From assembly GCA_049841135.1 (NCBI GenBank), contig JASGHK010000006.1, positions 806,001 to 870,000 of the forward strand: 64,000 bases of DNA, given 5' to 3'. This DNA is from JACRCT01 sp049841135 (GTDB lineage Bacteria > Myxococcota > Myxococcia > Myxococcales > UBA5297). A program made the translations under genes and the position numbers. The notes under the pieces were generated by a model, which ran no database searches, was not told where the DNA came from, and was given only the letters and a program-made list of their open reading frames with translations. This document shows, piece after piece, positions 45,706 to 53,360 of this stretch; position 1 is the first letter of the stretch; every line of letters begins with the position of its first letter.

Positions 45706-45938
45706 GCCGGCGTGGCGAGCGAGAGAGCCTCATCGAGGCCGCCGCCAGCGCCTGGCGGCCGCGCGACTCCGACGGCGCGGTGCGCTCGCATCCGGCCTGG
45801 CACGACCTGGACGAAGAGGGAAGGCGCGAGGCGTTCGAGGCCGCGCGGCAGATGCGCCGGCTCGAAGCCGCCGCCGATCCCCAGGGGCTGTCGGGCACGA
45901 CCAAGGCGATTCTTGCGAGGATTCGCACCCGGAAGTAG
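45702..45938 (+). CDS. Small protein coupled to the sigma-like gene
   Basis: 78-residue charged, helical protein (MSRRGERESLIEAAASAWRP and RREAFEAARQMRRLEAAADP). No Cys or membrane helix, so not a typical zinc anti-sigma. The four-base ATGA overlap shows coupling to the sigma-like gene, and it may be that protein's regulator. Not recognised otherwise. Confidence 0.6.
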   Translation: MSRRGERESLIEAAASAWRPRDSDGAVRSHPAWHDLDEEGRREAFEAARQMRRLEAAADPQGLSGTTKAILARIRTRK

Positions 45939-45994
45939 TCGTTTGGCCGGGATGGGACCGCGTGTCGGCGGGAAGCCTTCGTCACCGGCCCGGA

Positions 45995-46142
45995 GCTTCA
46001 AAAACGGATTTTTCGCTTCGTAATCCCGCGTAATCGGGCGGTTTTTCGGAAGCGGGGGCGAATCCTCGAAAACCGAGGGCCCGTAACTCGGCGAAAGTCG
46101 GCCTCTTTTCGGCAGAGGAAGCTTCAGATCCGTTTTTGAAGC
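45995..46142. repeat. AT-richer segment with a perfect 15-bp inverted repeat
   Basis: GCTTCAAAAACGGAT (45995-46009) is exactly inverted at 46128-46142. GCTTCA/TGAAGC (46121-46142) forms a smaller local hairpin, and TTTTGAAGC recurs at 46154-46162. The stretch 45939-46266 has no gene I can support, although one minus-strand frame stays open through it. It may hold a regulatory RNA, a repeat element or a transcription-termination zone between two plus-strand genes. Confidence 0.45.
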
Positions 46143-46266
46143 TTCCCAGCCGATTTTGAAGCCCAGGTGCGGGACGGAATCTCCTGAAATCCCTGAGGCT
46201 TGTGCCTCTCGCTGCGACCTGGGGCCGTTGGGGCCTGTCCTGGGGACGAACCTCGAAGGAGAGCCC

Positions 46267-46767
46267 ATGCCCGTCACCAACCGCCTCGCCGCCACTACCT
46301 CCACCCACACTTCCCATAAGGCCACGAGCGCCGACTACGTCGCCGCCCAGCTCAAGCCGCTCAACGACGTCGTCACGCTCAGCATGCTGGGCGAGGACGA
46401 CAGCGGCAGTGCCAAGGTCGGGATGCGCCACGGCCCGCTCGCCTCGCTGACGAAGGAGTCCCTGACCAAGGCGCTCGGCTACAAGATCGCCGACGCGGGC
46501 GAGCTGAACGAGCGGCTCTTCGAGTTCAAGTCCGTCAAGAAGGACGCCGAGTTCTGGTCGGGCTTCGTGGACGGGCAGGAGGATCCCGCCGCCGGAGCGA
46601 AGGTCAAGGCGCTCTTCACCGGCAAGAACGTCGCCGAGGTCGTCGTGATGGTCATCGACGAGAAGAACAACCGCCGCCCGTTCGGCGCCGAGGCCTTCCT
46701 CGCCGCGCGGATGAACGACGGCAGCCTCGTCTACTTGAAGGGCACGGTCGGCGGCATGAGCTTCTGA
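46267..46767 (+). CDS. Hypothetical cytoplasmic protein
   Basis: 166-residue protein, unrecognised. ATG 46267 follows GAAGGAGAGCCC. Composition is balanced, with a Ser/Thr-rich start (MPVTNRLAATTSTHTSHKAT) and a compact alpha/beta body ending LVYLKGTVGGMSF. There is no signal peptide or TM helix. The last 37 bases overlap the 3' end of the convergent SDR gene. Confidence 0.7.
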   Translation: MPVTNRLAATTSTHTSHKATSADYVAAQLKPLNDVVTLSMLGEDDSGSAKVGMRHGPLASLTKESLTKALGYKIADAGELNERLFEFKSVKKDAEFWSGFVDGQEDPAAGAKVKALFTGKNVAEVVVMVIDEKNNRRPFGAEAFLAARMNDGSLVYLKGTVGGMSF

Positions 46768-47555
46768 GTCGCCTCGCGCACCGCCCGCCGCACCTCGACG
46801 GAGTCGGCCGCCTTCGGCCAGGGCTGCTCTGCTTCTTCGATCAGCCAGCGCGCTGCGCCCGGGGGAGACCACCGCGGCCGCTCGAGGATTCGCGCCAACC
46901 GGGCCGCGCAGTCCTCGGGCGACTCCTGGAAGGCCTTGAGCTTTGAGAGGAGCCAGCCGAAGGCGCCGGGGCGGGCGCCGAGGTCGGTGCGGACGACGCC
47001 GGGGTGGAGGACCACCACGTCCAGCTCCGGATGCGCCTCGGAGACGTCGCGCATGGCTACCGCGAAGGCGAGCTTGGTGTTGCAGTAGGTCCGCCATCTC
47101 GAGAAGTCGGCGCCGGCCGGGGTCTTCTGCGCGTCGAAGCGGCCCAAGCCGATGAGGCCGGCGCTGACGACCATGATCCGCCGCAGCTTGCCGGAGGCGA
47201 GCAGCGGCTCCTGCATCGCGAGCGGGCCCAGGTGATTGACGACGAACGAGGCTTCCAGGCCGTCGGAGCCGACCTCGCGCTGTGCCGGCCACAGCCCTGC
47301 GTTGTGGACGAGGGTCGCGCCAGGTTCGATCAGGTTCGCGATTCGGCCACCCAGCTCCCGCGCCCCGGCGACTGAACCGAGGTCTCCCGGAACGGCCTCA
47401 GCGCGCCCGCCCTTCGCCGTCACCTCGTCAGCCAGGTTCGTCAGGCGCGACGCGTTGCGAGCGACCAGCAGGAGGCGCTCGCTGCGTGGGGCGAGAACCA
47501 AGGCAAGCGCGCGGCCGATGCCGCGCGAGGCGCCGGTGAGGACGAGATCGGACAT
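46731..47555 (-). CDS. Short-chain dehydrogenase/reductase
   Basis: Classical SDR of 274 residues. The cofactor motif TGASRGIG, a modified NNAG (HNAG), the catalytic Ser in VVSAG and YCNTK (YxxxK) are in place. The basic residue after the Gly motif (LVARNASR) suggests NADP(H). The substrate is not predictable. The gene overlaps the convergent 46267 gene by 37 bases at the 3' end. Confidence 0.9.
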   Translation of the reverse strand: MSDLVLTGASRGIGRALALVLAPRSERLLLVARNASRLTNLADEVTAKGGRAEAVPGDLGSVAGARELGGRIANLIEPGATLVHNAGLWPAQREVGSDGLEASFVVNHLGPLAMQEPLLASGKLRRIMVVSAGLIGLGRFDAQKTPAGADFSRWRTYCNTKLAFAVAMRDVSEAHPELDVVVLHPGVVRTDLGARPGAFGWLLSKLKAFQESPEDCAARLARILERPRWSPPGAARWLIEEAEQPWPKAADSVEVRRAVREATQKLMPPTVPFK

Positions 47556-47564
47556 GGCGTCATC

Positions 47565-48128
47565 CTAGCGGGAGGCCGCCGCCGACCGGAGCGCGCCGAC
47601 CGCCTTGACGCGCGCGAGCAGCGCCGGCGCGGCCTCGATGGTGAGGCTGCACTGATCCGCCGGCGTGCCGGGGACGCGGCGATGCGTCACCTTGAGCAGC
47701 TTGTTCTCCCAGACGGTCACACCGTCCACCGTCGGCCCGCGCGACAGCACGTTATCGACCGTCTTGAAGTCGAAGCGCGCGTTCTCGCACTCGGTGGATC
47801 GGTACTCGACCGATATGAGCGCGTCCTTGCGCAGTTGGTCGCTCTTCTCGAGCGCCTCGTCGGCGACCTGCATGCGCACCGGGCCGCGGCCCTGCAGGAC
47901 GACCTCGCAGACGCGGTTGGTGGCGGAGAGCGGCACCTGGCAGGGGACGCGCTCCATCTCCTGCTCGAAGAGCCCCAGCTCGCCGAAGCGGCCGAGCGAG
48001 CGGGTCTCGATGAGCGCGCGGTGCAGGTCGACCTGGAGCGCGCGCGCCTCCTCTTCCGGATCGGGACCCGGCTTGGTGCACGCAGGCGCGGCGAAGAGCA
48101 GCGCGGCGATGAGGACGGCCCGGGTCAG
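47565..48128 (-). CDS. Small lipoprotein, probable CTG start
   Basis: 187-residue lipoprotein with the signal VLTRAVLIAALLFAAPAC (lipobox APAC). The only start-like codon before it is CTG at 48128, inside CTGA that ends the TM2 gene, so translation is probably by reinitiation. An unstarted frame from much further upstream exists but reads as antisense. The body has four Cys and repeated charged beta segments (RFGELGLFEQEMERVPCQVP). Function unknown. Confidence 0.55.
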   Translation of the reverse strand: MTRAVLIAALLFAAPACTKPGPDPEEEARALQVDLHRALIETRSLGRFGELGLFEQEMERVPCQVPLSATNRVCEVVLQGRGPVRMQVADEALEKSDQLRKDALISVEYRSTECENARFDFKTVDNVLSRGPTVDGVTVWENKLLKVTHRRVPGTPADQCSLTIEAAPALLARVKAVGALRSAAASR

Positions 48129-48346
48129 GACTTGAGCATCCGGTAGGGATGGTCCTCGGCGTAGCCGTAGGCCGTGCCCGCCGCGACGATGTGGCAGATC
48201 CAGCCCAGGATGCCGCCGGTGCCGAGCCACAGGCCCGGCGTGACGATGAGCCAGAAGACGCCGCGCAGGATGCAGCCGTTGTAGATCTGCCCCACGCCGG
48301 GGAGGACGAAGCTGAGCACTGCGGCCATGCCAGGCTTTCGGATCAC
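48125..48346 (-). CDS. TM2-domain small membrane protein
   Basis: 73-residue protein with two hydrophobic segments and the TM2 signature LSFVLPGVGQIYNGCILRG, followed by VFWLIVTPGLWLGTGGI. TM2 proteins sit in the inner membrane; their role is unknown. ATG 48346 is followed by a second Met (MAAVLSF) as an alternative start. Its stop overlaps the putative CTG start of the lipoprotein gene. Confidence 0.8.
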   Translation of the reverse strand: MIRKPGMAAVLSFVLPGVGQIYNGCILRGVFWLIVTPGLWLGTGGILGWICHIVAAGTAYGYAEDHPYRMLKS

Positions 48347-48382
48347 TGCGGCGGCCTCCTTCTTCCTTGCCTGGACCTACGC

Positions 48383-48413
48383 CAGGCGCCGGTGGCGATT
48401 GCACCGGCGCCTG
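48383..48413. terminator. Strong hairpin between the FHA gene and the TM2 gene
   Basis: Perfect 12-bp stem CAGGCGCCGGTG/CACCGGCGCCTG with a 7-base loop, 12 bases after the stop of the minus-strand FHA gene. No T-run follows on either strand, so a Rho-type or weak terminator. Confidence 0.5.
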
Positions 48414-48424
48414 AAGCCAGCCGC

Positions 48425-50503
48425 CTACTTGTGGACCTTGGAGTAGAGCTCATCCATCAGCTTGCCGGTCTGGCTGAAGGTCTCGGCCTCGGCTTTGCGC
48501 TTGCTGAAGAGGTCGTCCTCGGCGATGCCGGTCTTGCCGCCGATCTTCTTGCGAATCTCACGCTGCTTCTCGGAGAACTGCCGGTAGAGCGCCGCGAGGG
48601 CCTGGTCCTTGCTGAGCAGGGTGGGGTCGGCGTCGAGGGCCTTCTCGACGGCATTACGCTTGGCGGCCCAGCGCTGGTACGGAGTCTGGTCGCCGGTCTC
48701 GGCTGGTGCGGCGTTGCTGCCCTCGGCATCGGGGCCCGGGGTGGGCGTCGCCGCGACCTTCTTCGGCTCGGGTTCGGGTTCGGCCGCCGGCTCCTTCTTC
48801 GAGGCCTCCTTGGGCTGCTTCTCCGCCTTGACCGCTTCCTTGATCTTCTCGCCGGCCTTCTCCGCGGCTTCCTTGGCGTCCTTGGCACCGTCCTCGACGG
48901 CATCCTTGCCCGCCTCGGCCGCTTCCTTGCCGGCCTTCTGTGCGTCGGCCAGGGCCTTGGCGCCGGCCTTCTTGGCGTCCTCGATCTGCTTCTTGATTTT
49001 CGGGTCGAGCGGCTGGGCGTCGGTCGAGTCCTCGTCGCCAGCGGCGGCCGCCGCTGCTGCCGCTGCGTCCTTGACGTCGGCAGCGGAGACCGCGGAGCCT
49101 CCTCCGCGAATGGAGCTGATGGCTGCGCCGATGGCGCCCAGCGACTGGAAGACCGTGCCGAGCGCGGCGAGCGCCGCCAGCACCAGGATGATCTTCGGGA
49201 TGATCGGGTGGACCTTGAAGTACTTGAACCAGACGTAGGTCGCGCCCAGCGAGATGAGCGAGGCAGCCAGCTGGAGCACGATCGGGACCAGCATCAGCAG
49301 CGGCCCGACGAACGGGATGAAGGTCAGGGCGCCAAAGAGGATGCCGGCCGCGGTCGGCACGATCGTCAGGATCGCGATTCCCTGGAAGAAGATGAGGTAG
49401 TTGGTCCGGGACTTGAGGTCCGACTCACCCTTGAGCAGCTTGATGATCCACGCCATCACGCGGTGGTAGAGGAACGCGACGATCAGACCGCCCACCACGC
49501 CGGAGATGACGGGCGCGACGACCATCATGATCAACGACATCAGGATGGCGCCGAAGCTGAAGCCCGTGCGCACGGTGGTGATGAGCAGGGCGATGAACGA
49601 GCAGACCATCTGCACCGCGACGGCGCCGGCCATGCCGGGAAGCGCCCAGGCGATGAGCGGCAGGCCGTCGATGCCCGGGAACTTCTGGTCGTCGACGCTC
49701 TTGAGGATGGTGCCCTTCGGGTTGAACAGCAGCTTGGGCACCGCGGCCATGTAGTAGGCGATGGCCTTGGGCAGGTCCTTCATGACCTTGCCGGCGGCGG
49801 CCTTGGGGTCCTTCAGGTCGTCGGGGTTGGCGGCGGCCCCCGCCTCTTCGGCGGCGGGCTCGACGCCCTTCTGCTGGCTGGTGGACGCCGCGGAGTCCTC
49901 GGGCTCACCCTCGGGCGTGGGGGATTCGCCGCTGTTGGCGGGCTCCTCCTGCTCCTCGCCTTCAGACTTCTCGGCCGCGTCGGCGGGTGGGTCGTCGTCC
50001 TCGAACGCCGACTGCTCCATGGTGGGCTTCGGCGCGGGCTTGGCGGGCTTGCCCGCGGTGGTCTTGCCCTGGTCGGGCGCGGCGGCGCGGGGCGGCGGAC
50101 GGCCACCGGGACCGAGGCGGGGCGCCGGGCGCTTGGGCTCCGGCGGCGGCTCGGGCGAGGTGCCGGTGAAGGTGCGGCCCGAGGCGTCCTCGTCCTCGCC
50201 GGCCTCCTCCTGGTCCTCGACGATGCTCGCCACCTCGAAGCGGTAGCCGGCGAGGTCGAACACGGTCTTGACCTGGAGCTGATGGGGCTCGGCGATCTTC
50301 TCGTTGTCGATGAAGGTGCCGTTGGCCGAGCGCATGTCTTCCAGGAACCAGGCGCCGTCCTCGAAGAAGACGCGCGCGTGTTTCTTGGACACCGACGCGG
50401 TGCGCACCGTGATGTCGGCGTCGCCACCTTCTCGGCCGATGATGCTGCCGGCGGGGGAGACGGCGTGGGACTTGTTGGACTGGAGGTCGCGTAGGGTAAG
50501 CAT
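48425..50503 (-). CDS. FHA-domain membrane protein
   Basis: 692-residue protein. An N-terminal FHA domain (about 1-95) reads phosphothreonine signals: SIIGREGGDADI, VSKKHARVFFEDG and NGTFIDNEKI contain the expected Gly-Arg, Ser-x-x-His and Asn residues. A Pro/Glu-rich linker (about 100-235) follows, then four or five membrane segments (about 265-465) resembling Yip1/DUF1282-type regions, then an Ala/Lys/Glu coiled tail of about 170 residues. The FHA part should face the cytoplasm and tether the membrane protein to Ser/Thr-kinase signalling, which is abundant in Myxococcota. Confidence 0.88.
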   Translation of the reverse strand: MLTLRDLQSNKSHAVSPAGSIIGREGGDADITVRTASVSKKHARVFFEDGAWFLEDMRSANGTFIDNEKIAEPHQLQVKTVFDLAGYRFEVASIVEDQEEAGEDEDASGRTFTGTSPEPPPEPKRPAPRLGPGGRPPPRAAAPDQGKTTAGKPAKPAPKPTMEQSAFEDDDPPADAAEKSEGEEQEEPANSGESPTPEGEPEDSAASTSQQKGVEPAAEEAGAAANPDDLKDPKAAAGKVMKDLPKAIAYYMAAVPKLLFNPKGTILKSVDDQKFPGIDGLPLIAWALPGMAGAVAVQMVCSFIALLITTVRTGFSFGAILMSLIMMVVAPVISGVVGGLIVAFLYHRVMAWIIKLLKGESDLKSRTNYLIFFQGIAILTIVPTAAGILFGALTFIPFVGPLLMLVPIVLQLAASLISLGATYVWFKYFKVHPIIPKIILVLAALAALGTVFQSLGAIGAAISSIRGGGSAVSAADVKDAAAAAAAAAGDEDSTDAQPLDPKIKKQIEDAKKAGAKALADAQKAGKEAAEAGKDAVEDGAKDAKEAAEKAGEKIKEAVKAEKQPKEASKKEPAAEPEPEPKKVAATPTPGPDAEGSNAAPAETGDQTPYQRWAAKRNAVEKALDADPTLLSKDQALAALYRQFSEKQREIRKKIGGKTGIAEDDLFSKRKAEAETFSQTGKLMDELYSKVHK

Positions 50504-50720
50504 AGGTGCGACAGTCTAGACCGACCCGGGGTTCGGGCTCCAGACTCCCGATTTCACAAAAAGTGCGGCCCCGAAGGACCGGCGGAACGCCGGTTGCGGG
50601 GTGATCCCGATCACCGAATCTTTGCCAAATTGGCCCTAGGGCCGGCGATCCGAGGGGCTCGCCCGAAAAAGAAAGTGAAACTGCACCTTCGGAAATTGGC
50701 GCGAGCTGGAGAAGGCGGGT

Positions 50721-51603
50721 TCAGCGAGCCTTGGTCAGCACCTCGATGACCGCGTTGGCAGCGCGGCTGAGGTAGCGGCCCTTGCGCAGGACGATGCCGA
50801 TAGGCCGGGTGAAGGTGCCATCGGCCAGAGGCTTGGCGCTGAGGGTTCCGTTGAGCTCTTCGGCCTGCATGGTCGCCTTGGGCAGGATGGAGACGCCCAG
50901 GCCCAGCTCCACCGCGCGCTTGATGGTCTCGACGTTGTCCATCTCCATCGCGACCTGGACGTGGACGCCCGCCGTCTTGAGCATGTTCTCGACGGCCTTG
51001 CCGGTGGGGATGTCGCGCTCGAAGGCGATGAAGCGCTGCCCCTCGAGGTCGGTGAGCTTGATGGCCCGCTTGCACATCAGCGGGTGCTCGCGGCCGCAGA
51101 CCAGCACCAGCTCGTCGGAGCGGAACGGCAGGACGCGGATGCCGGGGCGGACGACCGGGTAGGCGATGATGCCCAGGTCCGCCTGGTCGGCGAGCACGTC
51201 CTCGACCACCAGGTCGGAGCGGCGGTAGGCGATGCGGCAGTTCACCTTCGGGTAGCGCCGCAGGATGGCCTTCAGGTAGGGCGAGAGCTCGTGCAGGCCC
51301 ACCGAGTAGATGGTGGCGACGACCACGTCCCCGGCGATCTGGTTGGACTCCTCGCGCATCGCCGACTCGAGGGAGACGAAGGAGGCGATGATCTCCTTGC
51401 TGGCGCGGTAGAGCCGCTGGCCGCCGGGGGTGGGCACGGCCGCTCGCGCGGAGCGGGAGAGGAGCTTCTGCGTGTAGCGAGTCTCGAGGGCGCGGATTCT
51501 GCTGGCTGACCGCCGACTGCGTGACGCGGTTGAGCCGTGCCGCCGCCGAGAAGCTGCCAGTCTCGACGACGTCACAGAACATCTTCAGCGACTCGATTTG
51601 CAT
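50721..51603 (-). CDS. LysR-type transcriptional regulator (apparent 1-base insertion near 51497)
   Basis: The start (ATG 51603) and the winged HTH are clear: IESLKMFCDVVETGSF then RVTQSAVSQQ. The next residues should be IRALE, but one extra base at 51497-51498 shifts the frame to NPRPRD. The sequence resumes as IRALETRYTQKLLSRSARAA in the other frame, and the effector-binding domain runs to 50721 without further break. Restored length is about 294 residues. Classical LTTRs bind DNA as tetramers and respond to a small metabolite. If the shift is real the gene is inactive. The 50504-50720 gap upstream of the FHA gene holds only short palindromes. Confidence 0.85.
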
Positions 51604-51758
51604 AAGGAGCACTTATCTCAGAGGCTACGGGCCCAAAGCAACGACTTTGTCGGGGCGCGGTCACTCGGCGTGAGGGGAGAGGGACGCCGCGTGCCGATGC
51701 ACAGCTGTGCGCCGCGGCCCTGGTTCCGGATGGCCTTCCGACTACCCCAGCTGACTCT

Positions 51759-53360
51759 CTAGAACGGCAGCGCGACGTTCGACTTGGCGCGGACCTCGTA
51801 CTTGACGAGCAACTCCTTGGTCTCGCGCGGCGCCACGGCGATGGTCGCCTTCAGGAAGCCGTCCTTCACGTCGTGCTCGAAGCCCTTGGCCTCGAGGAGC
51901 TGGATCTCCACGTCGCCGATCTCGCTGACCGGGATCCGCTCCGTCAGCTCGACCCGCTTCTCGGCGTCGGAGAGGTTCGACAGGAAGAGCTTCACCTTGC
52001 GCTCGATCTTCTGCGTGCCGGTGAGCATCGTGGTGTCGCGCTTGGACTCCAGCGTCCGGCGCACGCGCAGCGCGTCGTCGGGCCCGAAGCCCAGGGTGAA
52101 CGGCTCGCCCGGGGCCACGAAGTTCATGCGCGCCCGGCCCACCAGCCCGGCGCCGCGGGCGACCCGCAGCGGGCCCGCCAGCAGCGGCACCTTGTCCGAG
52201 AGCGTCGCCGTCGCCTGGTAGTGCGCGACCACCGAGCGCTCGGGGTAGAGGACGCGGGCCACGGCGGCGTCGAGCGTCGTCCGGTTGATCTCCACGCGGA
52301 ACGGCGTGCCGTCCGAGGGCAGCGTCACCGGGGCGTTGGGCGAGAAGGCGAGCGGCAGCCCGCCGTCGTCCACGCCGGGCATCTCCTCGACGGCGCGCTT
52401 ACCGCGGGCGTCGCCAGCGCGGGTGACCGCCTGATCGCGCATCTCGACGTGGATGGTCTTCTTCTCCTCCTCGGTCTTGCGCCGCGTGGAGAGGAGGTCC
52501 GGACTGAGCATCGGCGGCACGGCGGCGCGGGCGGGACGCGCGGTGGAGAAGACGGCCTCCACGCCCTCCCAGCGCTCGCCGGTCAGCTGCCAGACCGTGG
52601 CCCAGCTGAGCAGCTCGACCTTGCCTTGCTTGGCCTCGTCGCTCTCCGTGACGAGCCGCACCAGATGCTCCGGCCGCCACAACGCGCACGGGGTCCGGTA
52701 GGTCACGAGCAGCTCGACGTCCTTGGCTCCAGCCTGCGCCTCGAGCTGGATCTCGACGGCGGCCTCGCACAGCGGCTTGGTGCTCTTGCCTTGGGCGAGC
52801 AGCGCCTGGGCGCGGACGAGGGCCTCGCGGGCGTCGGCCTCGTCGAACTGCGCTGACACGCGCTCGAGCGCCGAGGCGACGAGCTTCTCGGCCAACGCGC
52901 CATATGAGGACTTCCAGGCCGAGATGGCGGCTTCTCGGGCCCCGAGCGGGACCTGCGAGAGCGCCTTGCGCCAGTCGCGGAAGAGGGCGGCGAGCCGTCG
53001 GGCACTGGCCTCGCTGCGCTCCTGCGATTGCTCCGCCGCGGCGACCTTCAAGCGCGCGGAGCGCTCGGCGCTCTCCAGCCAGTCGATCTCCTCGCGGCCG
53101 ACTTCGGCCTCGAGCGTTACGCGCCGGCGCACCCGGGCGGCGAGCACGCGCACGCCCTGCGCCGTCACCTTGGCCTGGACGCTGCGGTCGTCGACGAAAG
53201 GCGTGACGCCGCCCACGGCGACCCACTGCGCGCCCGGCTGCACGGACACGCTGGCCTTGCGCACCACCTCGGCGCGGTCTTCGTAGAGGGTGACCTTCAC
53301 CGCCTTGCCGGCCACCGGCCCGTCCGGCCGGGAGAGGACATCGGTCATTTCGCTATTCAC
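51759..53360 (-). CDS. DUF4139-family protein (tandem paralogue A)
   Basis: 533-residue protein of the DUF4139/MuiA-like type. It starts at a GTG with GGGAGGGAACC at a spacing of 4-8 and overlaps the upstream paralogue by eight bases. An N-terminal beta module (VTLYEDRAEVVRKASV), a central coiled coil (about 95-190), and a C-terminal beta domain containing ERKVKLFLSNLSDAEKRVEL are visible. Family members are poorly characterised and lack catalytic motifs. No signal peptide. The two paralogues share a layout rather than high identity. Confidence 0.8.
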   Translation of the reverse strand: MNSEMTDVLSRPDGPVAGKAVKVTLYEDRAEVVRKASVSVQPGAQWVAVGGVTPFVDDRSVQAKVTAQGVRVLAARVRRRVTLEAEVGREEIDWLESAERSARLKVAAAEQSQERSEASARRLAALFRDWRKALSQVPLGAREAAISAWKSSYGALAEKLVASALERVSAQFDEADAREALVRAQALLAQGKSTKPLCEAAVEIQLEAQAGAKDVELLVTYRTPCALWRPEHLVRLVTESDEAKQGKVELLSWATVWQLTGERWEGVEAVFSTARPARAAVPPMLSPDLLSTRRKTEEEKKTIHVEMRDQAVTRAGDARGKRAVEEMPGVDDGGLPLAFSPNAPVTLPSDGTPFRVEINRTTLDAAVARVLYPERSVVAHYQATATLSDKVPLLAGPLRVARGAGLVGRARMNFVAPGEPFTLGFGPDDALRVRRTLESKRDTTMLTGTQKIERKVKLFLSNLSDAEKRVELTERIPVSEIGDVEIQLLEAKGFEHDVKDGFLKATIAVAPRETKELLVKYEVRAKSNVALPF

